Origin: UBA11524 sp965646445
Lineage (GTDB): Bacteria; Bacillota; Clostridia; Christensenellales; Aristaeellaceae
Length of the DNA: 64,000 nucleotides
Assembly: GCA_965646445.1 (NCBI GenBank)
Contig: CBFFZW010000006.1
Location: 35,554 to 99,553 of the forward strand
Direction: 5' to 3'
The notes under the pieces were generated by a model, which worked only from the letters and a program-made list of their open reading frames with translations, was not told where the DNA came from and ran no database searches. Of the stretch, positions 43,455 to 50,499 are shown in pieces. The stretch's first letter is position 1. Every line of letters starts with the position of its first letter. The translations under genes and the position numbers were made by a program.

Positions 43455-43901
43455 ATGCTGATCCGGCTCGCGGAACTGACCGACCTGTCCTGGCTGACGG
43501 CCCATGACCGGCACATCGCCTGGGAGGAATGCGAACGCAGCGTGCGGCTTCGGCGGGTGCTTGTGCTGTCGGAGGCGGACGGCGGGCTGGTCGGCTGGCT
43601 GCGCTGGAATCTGTTCTGGGACAATACGCCCTTCATGAACATGCTGTACCTGCTGCCGGAGAGCCGCCGTCAGGGCCATGGCGCGGCGCTGGTCGCCCAT
43701 TGGGAAGGGCTGATGGCCGGGGCCGGTTACCGACGGGTGCTGACCTCCACCCAGGCGGACGAGGAAGGCCAGCGCTTCTACCGGCGCCTGGGCTATCGGG
43801 ATGCCGGGGCGCTGTTTCTCCCAGGGGAGGCGGCGGAGCTGATTTTCATGAAGGATCTGACGGCGGACGGCGAAAAGCGCGCCGCCCATGAAGGGGAGTG
43901 A
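43455..43901 (+). CDS. GNAT family N-acetyltransferase (small)
   Basis: A 148-residue acetyltransferase. MLIRLAELTDLSWLTAHD is a GNAT beginning, and MLYLLPESRRQGHGAALV is the acetyl-CoA binding loop, followed by STQADEEGQRFYRRLGYRD. The acceptor is unknown. AAGGAGG lies upstream of 43455. It ends four bases before rsmH, so the two probably share a transcript. Confidence 0.87.
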   Translation: MLIRLAELTDLSWLTAHDRHIAWEECERSVRLRRVLVLSEADGGLVGWLRWNLFWDNTPFMNMLYLLPESRRQGHGAALVAHWEGLMAGAGYRRVLTSTQADEEGQRFYRRLGYRDAGALFLPGEAAELIFMKDLTADGEKRAAHEGE

Positions 43902-43905
43902 ATCC

Positions 43906-44853
43906 ATGGCTTTTGTCCACGAGCCCGTATTGCTGCAGGAGGTGCTGCAATGGATGGATGCCCGTCCGGGCGGCGCGTACTGTGACGGCACCCTGGGCGG
44001 CGGCGGGCACAGCGGGGCCATCCTGCGGGCGTCCGGCGCAGGGGTGTCCCTGTACGGCATCGACCGGGATGAAACGGCCATCCGGGCGGCCTCCCAGCGT
44101 TTGGCGGAGTATCCGGGCTTCCGCGCCATCCACGGCAATTTCCATGACGGCAAAGCGCTGCTGCAGGCCGCCGGAGCGCCGCTGCTGGACGGCGTGCTGC
44201 TGGATCTGGGCGTATCCTCCCCGCAACTGGATCACGGGGAGCGGGGCTTCTCCTATCATGAGGACGCCCCCCTTGACATGCGCATGGATCCCTCCCAGGG
44301 GCTGACGGCGGCGGAGCTGGTGAACACCCTGCCGGAGCGGGAGCTCTGCCGCATCATCCGCGACTACGGGGAGGAAAAATGGGCGGCACGGATCGCGGCC
44401 ATCATCGTCGAGCACCGGCAGAAGCAGCCCATCGCCACGACCTTTGACCTGGTGCGCACCATTGACGCGGCCATTCCCAAGGCGGTGCGCCGCAAGGATG
44501 ACGGTCATCCCGCCCGGCGGACGTTCCAGGCCATCCGCATTGCCGTCAATGACGAGCTGGATCCCCTCGATAAGGCCCTGTGCGACTTTGTGGACTGCTT
44601 GAAGCCCGGCGGGCGGCTGCTGGTTATTACCTTCCATTCCCTGGAGGATCGGCTGGTGAAGCGGTGCTTCCAGCGGCTTCAAAACCCCTGCGTCTGCCCG
44701 CCCAAGGCGCCCATCTGCACCTGCGGCAGGAAGCCTCTGGTGCGGGTGCTGGCTAAGGGCGCCGTCGCGCCCACGGCGGAGGAGGTTGCCCGGAACCCCC
44801 GTGCGCGCTCGGCGAAGCTGCGCGTGTGCGAGAAGCTGGAGGTGACGCCCTGA
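43906..44853 (+). CDS. rsmH: 16S rRNA (cytosine(1402)-N(4))-methyltransferase RsmH
   Basis: Methylates C1402 in the ribosomal P site. The 315-residue protein has HEPVLLQEVLQWMD, DGTLGGGGHSGAIL (SAM motif), LLDLGVSSPQLD, GFSYHEDAPLDMRMD and FHSLEDRLVKR, the complete MraW signature. Start at 43906 with AAGGGGAG upstream. It is usually the head of the division and cell-wall cluster, but here it pairs with rsmI, whose product modifies the same nucleotide. Confidence 0.96.
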   Translation: MAFVHEPVLLQEVLQWMDARPGGAYCDGTLGGGGHSGAILRASGAGVSLYGIDRDETAIRAASQRLAEYPGFRAIHGNFHDGKALLQAAGAPLLDGVLLDLGVSSPQLDHGERGFSYHEDAPLDMRMDPSQGLTAAELVNTLPERELCRIIRDYGEEKWAARIAAIIVEHRQKQPIATTFDLVRTIDAAIPKAVRRKDDGHPARRTFQAIRIAVNDELDPLDKALCDFVDCLKPGGRLLVITFHSLEDRLVKRCFQRLQNPCVCPPKAPICTCGRKPLVRVLAKGAVAPTAEEVARNPRARSAKLRVCEKLEVTP

Positions 44854-45716
44854 TGCCCACGCTGTATGTGGTGGCCACGCCCATCGGCAATTTGCAGGAC
44901 ATGTCCCCCCGGGCGGTGGACACTTTGAAGGAGGTAGCGCTCATCGCCGCGGAGGATACCCGGGTGACCATGAAGCTGTGCAGCGTCTTCGGCATCGAAA
45001 CGCCGCTGACCTCCTGCCATCAGCACAATGAGGACGCCAAGGGCGAGCGGCTGGCGGAGCGCATGCTGGCGGAAGGCATCGACGTGGCCCTCACCACCGA
45101 CGCCGGAACGCCCTGTGTGTCCGACCCCGGCTATGGCCTGGTTCGGGCGGCGGTGGAACGGGGGATCGAGGTCATCCCTGTGCCGGGCTGCTGCGCGGCG
45201 GTATCGGCCCTGTCCGTCAGCGGCTTTGATACCCGGGAGTTCGCCTTCTACGGCTTCCTGCCCCGGGAAAAGAAGGATTTGCGGGAGAAATTGATGTCCA
45301 TGGCCCGGCAGTGCGCCGTGGCGGTGGTGCACGAGTCGCCCTTCCGGGTGGTGGAGCTGGTGGAGCAGATTGCCTTGACGCTGCCGGAGACCCGCGTTTC
45401 CGCCTCCTGCGACCTGACCAAGCTCCACGAAAAGACCATCCGCGGCACGGCGGAGGAGGTGCTGGGGGCGCTGCGGGCCAACCCCAAGGCCGAGAAGGGC
45501 GAGTACTGCCTGGTACTGGACTTCCATGATGTCCGCCTTCAGGAGGAAAAGCCCGCGGCGGATATCTCCCTGGAAGCGCAGCTGGTGGAGCAAATGCTGG
45601 CGGGCCTGTCCCTTCGGGAGGCCCAGGGAGAGCTGGCGGCTCAGGGAGCCAAGAAGAACGCTGTCAAGGCGGCGGCACTGTCGCTGAAGCGCCTGTTTAC
45701 GGAGGAAGAAGCATGA
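44853..45716 (+). CDS. rsmI: 16S rRNA (cytidine(1402)-2'-O)-methyltransferase RsmI
   Basis: Adds the 2'-O-methyl group to C1402, the residue RsmH methylates on N4. The 287-residue tetrapyrrole-methylase-fold protein begins MPTLYVVATPIGNLQDMSPR, and has TDAGTPCVSDPGYGLV, VIPVPGCCAAVSALSVSG and FYGFLPREKKD. The conserved SGL and GCSA-type positions vary slightly. ATG overlaps the rsmH stop by one base, so the two are translationally coupled. Confidence 0.95.
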   Translation: MPTLYVVATPIGNLQDMSPRAVDTLKEVALIAAEDTRVTMKLCSVFGIETPLTSCHQHNEDAKGERLAERMLAEGIDVALTTDAGTPCVSDPGYGLVRAAVERGIEVIPVPGCCAAVSALSVSGFDTREFAFYGFLPREKKDLREKLMSMARQCAVAVVHESPFRVVELVEQIALTLPETRVSASCDLTKLHEKTIRGTAEEVLGALRANPKAEKGEYCLVLDFHDVRLQEEKPAADISLEAQLVEQMLAGLSLREAQGELAAQGAKKNAVKAAALSLKRLFTEEEA

Positions 45717-46552
45717 GAGAGATCACCGCGTCCGCCATCACGGAGGCCGTTGCCCAGGCGTGCATTGACGCCAACCGTCATCTGCCTGGGGACGTGGCCT
45801 GCGCCCTGCGGAACTGCCGGGCATCGGAGCCCTTTGCCCCCGCCCGGGAAATGCTGGATCTGCTGATCCGCAACGAGGAAATCGCCCGGGAAACCGATAT
45901 GCCCATCTGCCAGGACACGGGCATGGCCATCGTGTTCGCGGAGGTGGGGCAGGAAACGCACATCCTCGGCGACTTCGAGCAGGCGGTGAACGAGGGCGTC
46001 CGCCGGGGCTATGTGGAAGGCCTGCTGCGCAAAAGCGTGGTGGCCGATCCCCTGCGCCGGGTCAACACCAAGGACAACACCCCCGCCGTCATCCATGTGC
46101 GCCTGGTGCCCGGCGATGCCCTGACCCTGACGGTGGCCCCCAAGGGCTTCGGCAGTGAGAACATGAGCCGCTTGGCGATGCTCACACCCGCCCAGGGGGT
46201 GGAGGGCGTGAAGCGCTTCGTCGAGGAGACCGTGCGGCTGGCGGGGGCGAATCCCTGCCCGCCCATGGTGCTGGGCGTGGGCATCGGCGGCGACTTTGAG
46301 CGTGTGGCGCAGATGGCCAAGGAGGCGCTGATGCTGCCCCTGGATCAGCGCCACCCCGACCCGTATTACGCCGCCCTGGAGGAGGAGCTCCTTGCCCTGG
46401 TGAACGCCACGGGCGTGGGCCCGCAGGGGCTGGGCGGCCGCACGACCTGCCTGGGGCTGCACATCCTGGCCGGGCCGACCCACATCGCGGGCCTGCCCGT
46501 GGCCGTCAATGTCAGCTGCCATGTGACCCGGCACAAGACCGTTGTGCTGTAA
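45713..46552 (+). CDS. Class I fumarate hydratase (or tartrate dehydratase), alpha subunit
   Basis: The [4Fe-4S] catalytic subunit of a two-subunit hydro-lyase that interconverts fumarate and malate. The 279-residue protein shows PICQDTGMAIVFAEVG with the first cluster Cys, AMLTPAQGVEG, LGVGIGGDFERVAQMA and the Cys-containing RTTCLGLHI. Fumarate versus tartrate specificity cannot be separated by eye. The start overlaps the rsmI stop (ATGA). In the same operon as rsmH-rsmI and followed by the beta subunit. Confidence 0.9.
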   Translation: MREITASAITEAVAQACIDANRHLPGDVACALRNCRASEPFAPAREMLDLLIRNEEIARETDMPICQDTGMAIVFAEVGQETHILGDFEQAVNEGVRRGYVEGLLRKSVVADPLRRVNTKDNTPAVIHVRLVPGDALTLTVAPKGFGSENMSRLAMLTPAQGVEGVKRFVEETVRLAGANPCPPMVLGVGIGGDFERVAQMAKEALMLPLDQRHPDPYYAALEEELLALVNATGVGPQGLGGRTTCLGLHILAGPTHIAGLPVAVNVSCHVTRHKTVVL

Positions 46553-46565
46553 GGAGGGATCGACC

Positions 46566-47120
46566 ATGCGACATATCACCACGCCGCTGACGGAGGAAAC
46601 GGTGCGTTCCCTGTGCGCGGGCGAGCAGGTGCTCCTGTCTGGCACCATTTATACTGCCCGGGACGCCGCTCATTTGCGGATGATGGACTGCATCCGCCAG
46701 GGGGAGCCGCTGCCCATGCCCCTTAAGGGCCAGGTGATCTACTACGCCGGCCCCACCCCCGCGCCGGAGGGGCGGCCTGTGGGCTCCATCGGCCCCACGA
46801 CCTCCGTGAGGATGGACGCCTGCACGCCGCCGCTGCTGGAACGGGGGCTGGCGGGGATGATCGGCAAGGGCCTTCGCGGGGACGCTGTGGTGAAGGCCAT
46901 GCAGGAGCATCCCGCGGTGTACTTCGCGGCGGTGGGCGGCGCGGCGGCATTGATGGCCCAGTGCGTCACCTCCCTGGAGGTCATTGCCTGGGATGATCTG
47001 GGCCCGGAGTCCGTCAAACGGCTGACGGTGAAGGAGCTGCCCCTGGTGGTGGCGGTGGACTGCTACGGCGAGGACGCCTTCAGCAAAGGGCAGAAAGCGT
47101 ATCTGGACAGCGTGAAATAA
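46566..47120 (+). CDS. Class I fumarate hydratase (or tartrate dehydratase), beta subunit
   Basis: The 184-residue partner subunit. Motifs in order are LCAGEQVLLSGTIYTARDAA, IYYAGPTPAPEGRPVGSIGP, TTSVRMDACTPPLLE, GMIGKGLRGD and YFAAVGGAAALMAQCV, characteristic of the FumA C-terminal/TtdB fold. AAGGAGG precedes the start at 46566. Together with the alpha subunit it should form an oxygen-sensitive enzyme, consistent with an anaerobe. Confidence 0.9.
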   Translation: MRHITTPLTEETVRSLCAGEQVLLSGTIYTARDAAHLRMMDCIRQGEPLPMPLKGQVIYYAGPTPAPEGRPVGSIGPTTSVRMDACTPPLLERGLAGMIGKGLRGDAVVKAMQEHPAVYFAAVGGAAALMAQCVTSLEVIAWDDLGPESVKRLTVKELPLVVAVDCYGEDAFSKGQKAYLDSVK

Positions 47121-47123
47121 GGT

Positions 47124-47159
47124 AAACGGCGGCGCGAAGGAACATCGTGCCGCCGTTTT
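47124..47159 (+). terminator. Terminator of the rsmH-rsmI-fumarase operon
   Basis: AAACGGCGGCGCGA pairs with TCGTGCCGCCGTTT (one mismatch), followed by TC. A nearly identical hairpin occurs again at 47345. Confidence 0.75.
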
Positions 47160-47199
47160 CAGACTGTTGACAAGCGGCCAAGCAATAGCTGAGTAGATC

Positions 47200-47337
47200 G
47201 CCGTCTGCAAGACTGCAATCGTATCCGCCGGCTTTGCCGGCGGGGCGGGGAGTTTTTCGTAGCAAAATGCAATTTTGCGGAGAAAAACATTCCATGATTT
47301 CTCTCGCCAAAGTGGCGTAAGCCACTTTGGCGACACC
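47200..47337 (-). repeat. Palindromic intergenic element, copy B (inverted relative to copy A)
   Basis: Contains a perfect 13-bp inverted repeat (47304-47316 with 47321-47333, GTAA loop) that matches the palindrome at 36416-36444 at most positions. At its other end GCCGTCTGCAAGACTGCAAT is the reverse complement of the copy A end motif with few changes. Between them are further perfect hairpins: CCGCCGGC/GCCGGCGG and GCAAAAT/ATTTTGC. No coding capacity. Confidence 0.6.
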
Positions 47338-47344
47338 ATGTAAT

Positions 47345-47379
47345 CGGCGGTACGAAGAAACATCGTGCCGCCGTTTTTT
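47345..47379 (+). terminator. Second, duplicated terminator hairpin
   Basis: CGGCGGTACGA pairs with TCGTGCCGCCG and is followed by six T. Its sequence is almost the same as the hairpin at 47124, so the element B lies between two near-direct repeats. Confidence 0.8.
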
Positions 47380-47386
47380 CATGCCG

Positions 47387-48247
47387 TTACGGAATGCAGA
47401 TAACCGTTCCCTCGGTAAAGTCGGAGGGCAGCAGATTGGGGTTGAGCATCAGCAGGCGGCCCCGAGTGGTGTTCAGGCTGATGGCGAGGCTGTTCAGCGT
47501 TTCCCCGCGCAGCATGGTGTAAAGATGGGTGTCGCAGCAGCAGGCCTGCCGGGCGCCCCGGGGCGGTGCGCAGTAGGGGGTGCCGGCTACCATGGAGCCT
47601 GGAGAAAGATTGGGATTGGCGGAGCGCATGGCCCGATAGCTGACGTTGAGGTCAACCAGGAGGTCGGCGTAGGTTTGGCCGGGGCGGATGTTCTGGGCCG
47701 TGTAGCCCACGGGGCAGGTGATGCCAGGATAGGCGGGCGGTTCGATACCAGGCTCGGTGATGATGGGTGGCAGGGGAATCACGGGAATCTGGCCGGGATC
47801 GGAGGGGCCGGGATTGACAGGCTCCAGGATGTCGGGCGGGACGATGGGGGGCAGCGGGATGACGGGGATCTGGCCGGGATCGGAGGGGCCGGGAGAGGCA
47901 GGTCCCTCGATGTCGGGGTCGCCCACAAAGGGAGGCAGAGGAATGACAGGAATCTGACCGGGATCGGTGATTCTGCCGGAGGGCTGCTGGGCCGATGCGT
48001 CTGGCTGGATAGCGTCGGAAGCGGCAGCCATAACGGCGGCGGAAGCAATGGCCTGGCTGGGTAGGCAGATTTCCGTGCCCACGGGAAGGGTGCTGAAATT
48101 GAGCCCCGGGTTCGCCCCGCGGATGACCTGGGCCGGGGTGCCGGTTCTGCGGGCCAGCGCGCTCAATGTATCGCCGGACTGCCAACGGTAGTAGCTGGCG
48201 CCTCGAGGACAGGCGCGCCCCACGGGATCGCGGTTCTGGTTTTCCAT
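47387..48247 (-). CDS. LysM-domain protein with proline-rich repeats
   Basis: A 286-residue protein with LysM modules: WQSGDTLSALARRTG...ANPGLNFSTLPVGTEICLP at the N-terminus, a central one (IRPGQTYADLLVDLN...ANPNLSPGSMVAG) and a C-terminal one (MLRGETLNSLAISLNTTRG...NPNLLPSDFTEGTVICIP). Between the first two lie three tandem copies of a DPGQIPVIPLPP unit. No signal peptide is visible, which recalls spore-coat LysM proteins such as SafA-type, but that is inference. Start at 48247 with AAAGGAGG eight bases upstream. Cys residues cluster in ACCCDTH. LysM binds peptidoglycan or chitin-type glycans. Confidence 0.85.
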   Translation of the reverse strand: MENQNRDPVGRACPRGASYYRWQSGDTLSALARRTGTPAQVIRGANPGLNFSTLPVGTEICLPSQAIASAAVMAAASDAIQPDASAQQPSGRITDPGQIPVIPLPPFVGDPDIEGPASPGPSDPGQIPVIPLPPIVPPDILEPVNPGPSDPGQIPVIPLPPIITEPGIEPPAYPGITCPVGYTAQNIRPGQTYADLLVDLNVSYRAMRSANPNLSPGSMVAGTPYCAPPRGARQACCCDTHLYTMLRGETLNSLAISLNTTRGRLLMLNPNLLPSDFTEGTVICIP

Positions 48248-48277
48248 GATGGGAGCCTCCTTTACCAGTTTTGTCGA

Positions 48278-48306
48278 TTTACTCCGTCAGCAATCTATGC
48301 TATAAT
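48278..48306 (+). promoter_or_regulatory. Promoter of argF
   Basis: TTTACT (48278-48283), 17-base spacer, and a perfect TATAAT (48301-48306) preceded by an extended TGC. It sits about 155 bases before the argF start. Confidence 0.75.
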
Positions 48307-48461
48307 GAAAGATGGGTGCATGGGGCTCGAGCCTGAGGCCGAAGGTTTGCCTTCAGGAAGGGCCGGACATGCTTACTCTCGCCGCATGGCTCCGGCGGCG
48401 GGAGCTGCGTCCCATTGGACAGGAGCATCGCGTATGCGACGGAAAGGCGGAATCAGCAATC
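48307..48461 (+). promoter_or_regulatory. Long structured 5' leader of argF
   Basis: About 150 bases between promoter and start codon. Near 48332-48360 GAAGG pairs with CCTTC within CCTGAGGCCGAAGGTTTGCC and its downstream AGG, giving a stable hairpin, and there is no convincing ORF. Such length suggests post-transcriptional control, but I do not recognise a known riboswitch. Confidence 0.35.
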
Positions 48462-49379
48462 ATGAGGCATTTGTTAAAGCTGATGGATTTATCAGCGGAG
48501 GAGATCACCCTGCTGCTTGACCTGGCGGACAAGCTGAAGGCCGAGAACAAGGCGGGGGTGGCGCATCCGCTGCTCAAGGGCAAGACCCTTGGCATGATCT
48601 TTGAAAAATCATCGACCCGAACCCGCGTCAGCTTTGAGACAGGCATGGTGCAGCTGGGCGGCCACGCGCTGTTCCTGTCCAGCCGCGATCTTCAAATCGG
48701 CCGCGGCGAGCCTGTGGAGGATACCGCCCGCGTGCTGTCCCGCTATCTGGACGGCATTATGATCCGCACCTTCGCCCAGGAAGAGGTGGAGGCCCTGGCC
48801 CGGTATGGTTCCATTCCGATCATCAATGGCCTGACGGATCTGTGCCATCCCTGCCAGGTACTGGCGGACTTGCAGACCGTCCGGGAGCACAAGGGCCGGC
48901 TGGCGGGGCTGAACATGTGCTACATTGGCGACGGCAACAACATGGCCAACAGCCTCATCGTGGGCTTCCTGAAAATGGGCTGCCATGTGGCTGTCGCCTG
49001 CCCGAAGGCGTATCAGCCTGATGAAAGCGTCCTGGCCTTCACCCAGGATTATCCCGGCATGTTCATGATGACGGATGAGCCTCTTGAGGCTGCCCGGAAC
49101 GCCGACGTTATCTTTACCGATGTGTGGGCTTCCATGGGCCAGGAGGAGGAGAAGGCCATTCGGGAAAAGGCCTTCGCGGGCTATCAGGTTAACGCCGAAA
49201 CGCTGGCCGTCGCCCATGAGGGCTGCATGGTACAGCATTGCCTGCCGGCCCATCGGGGAGAGGAAATCACCGCGGAGGTCTTTGAGGCCCATGCCGATGA
49301 AATTTTCGACGAGGCGGAGAACCGTCTCCACGCCCAGAAGGCTGTCATGGTGACCCTGATGGCCGACCAGAAGGCTTGA
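48462..49379 (+). CDS. argF: Ornithine carbamoyltransferase
   Basis: Transfers the carbamoyl group from carbamoyl phosphate to ornithine, giving citrulline. The 305-residue protein has the carbamoyl-phosphate motif SSTRTRVSFE, MIRTFAQEEVEALA, DLCHPCQVLADLQT and the ornithine motif HCLPAHRGEEI. The start at 48462 follows GGAAAGGCGG, and agrees with the usual N-terminus (MRHLLKLMDLSAEE); an in-frame reading 50 codons longer is not conserved-looking. The carA-carB genes that supply carbamoyl phosphate follow directly, so the cluster serves arginine and pyrimidine synthesis. Confidence 0.94.
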   Translation: MRHLLKLMDLSAEEITLLLDLADKLKAENKAGVAHPLLKGKTLGMIFEKSSTRTRVSFETGMVQLGGHALFLSSRDLQIGRGEPVEDTARVLSRYLDGIMIRTFAQEEVEALARYGSIPIINGLTDLCHPCQVLADLQTVREHKGRLAGLNMCYIGDGNNMANSLIVGFLKMGCHVAVACPKAYQPDESVLAFTQDYPGMFMMTDEPLEAARNADVIFTDVWASMGQEEEKAIREKAFAGYQVNAETLAVAHEGCMVQHCLPAHRGEEITAEVFEAHADEIFDEAENRLHAQKAVMVTLMADQKA

Positions 49380-49410
49380 CCCAGCATTGACACAGACAGG
49401 AGCGAAGAAC

Positions 49411-50499
49411 ATGAGCAAAAAGGGCTATCTGCTGCTGGCCAACGGTCAGCTGTTTGAGGGAAGGCTGCGGGGCGCGGAAAAGTCGGTTATGGCGGAGCTG
49501 GTGTTCAACACAGCGATGACCGGCTACATGGAAACCCTTACCGATCCCAGCTATGCGGGGCAGATCGTGATCCAGACCTTCCCGGCCATCGGCAATTACG
49601 GCGTGATTCCCCCGGACTTTGAGTCCGACGCGCCCAGGCTGTCCGGTTACATCGTCCGGGAGCTGTGCGACGAGCCCAACAATTTCCGCTGCGTTGGCAA
49701 GCTGAACGATTTCCTGCTGGAACGCGGCATCCCCTGCCTGACGGACGTGGATACCCGGGCGCTGACCCGCATCCTCCGCAGCGAGGGCGTGATGAACGCC
49801 GCCATCCTCACGGAGAAGCCGGAAAACCTCGACGAGGTGGCGGCTCAGCTGAAGGCGCTGGCCTTCCATCCCTCCGTTCAGGCGGCCACCTGCAAGGAAG
49901 TGCTGCCCGCCAAGGGGCAGGGACGCTATCATGTGGTGCTGTGGGATTTCGGCGCCAAGGCCAACATTGAGCGGGAGCTGGAAAAGCGCGGCTGCGCCGT
50001 CACCTGCGTTCCAGCGGATACAACCTGCGAGGAGATTCTCAGTCTGAACCCGGACGGAGTGATGATTTCCAACGGTCCTGGCGATCCCCAGGACAACGTG
50101 GCCGCCATCAGCGAGCTACAGGCCCTGTGCCGCCATGGGATTCCGATCTTCGGCATCTGCTTGGGCCATCAGCTGATGGCGCTGAGTCAGGGCGGCGCGA
50201 CGGTCAAGCTGAAATACGGCCATCGCGGCGGCAATCAGCCCGCCAAGGACGTGAAAACCGGCCTGAGCTATATGACCAGCCAGAACCACGGCTTCGCGGT
50301 GGATCTGGACAGCCTGCCGGAAAACGCCTCGCTGCGTTTCATCAACGGCAACGACGGCACCTGCGAGGGCATCGACTATGTGGACATGCCCGCCTTTTCC
50401 GTGCAGTTCCATCCCGAAGCCTGCGGCGGGCCGCTGGATACCCGCTTCCTCTTCGACCGTTTCATAGCTTTGATGGGAGGTAACAAAGGATGCCGCTGA
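49411..50499 (+). CDS. carA: Carbamoyl-phosphate synthase small (glutaminase) subunit
   Basis: Hydrolyses glutamine and passes ammonia to CarB. The 362-residue protein has the N-terminal CarA domain (LVFNTAMTGYMETLTDPSYA) and a class I amidotransferase domain with the nucleophile in GICLGHQLMALS and the His-Glu of FSVQFHPEACGG. Start at 49411 with AGGAG eight bases upstream. It overlaps carB by ten bases. Confidence 0.95.
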   Translation: MSKKGYLLLANGQLFEGRLRGAEKSVMAELVFNTAMTGYMETLTDPSYAGQIVIQTFPAIGNYGVIPPDFESDAPRLSGYIVRELCDEPNNFRCVGKLNDFLLERGIPCLTDVDTRALTRILRSEGVMNAAILTEKPENLDEVAAQLKALAFHPSVQAATCKEVLPAKGQGRYHVVLWDFGAKANIERELEKRGCAVTCVPADTTCEEILSLNPDGVMISNGPGDPQDNVAAISELQALCRHGIPIFGICLGHQLMALSQGGATVKLKYGHRGGNQPAKDVKTGLSYMTSQNHGFAVDLDSLPENASLRFINGNDGTCEGIDYVDMPAFSVQFHPEACGGPLDTRFLFDRFIALMGGNKGCR

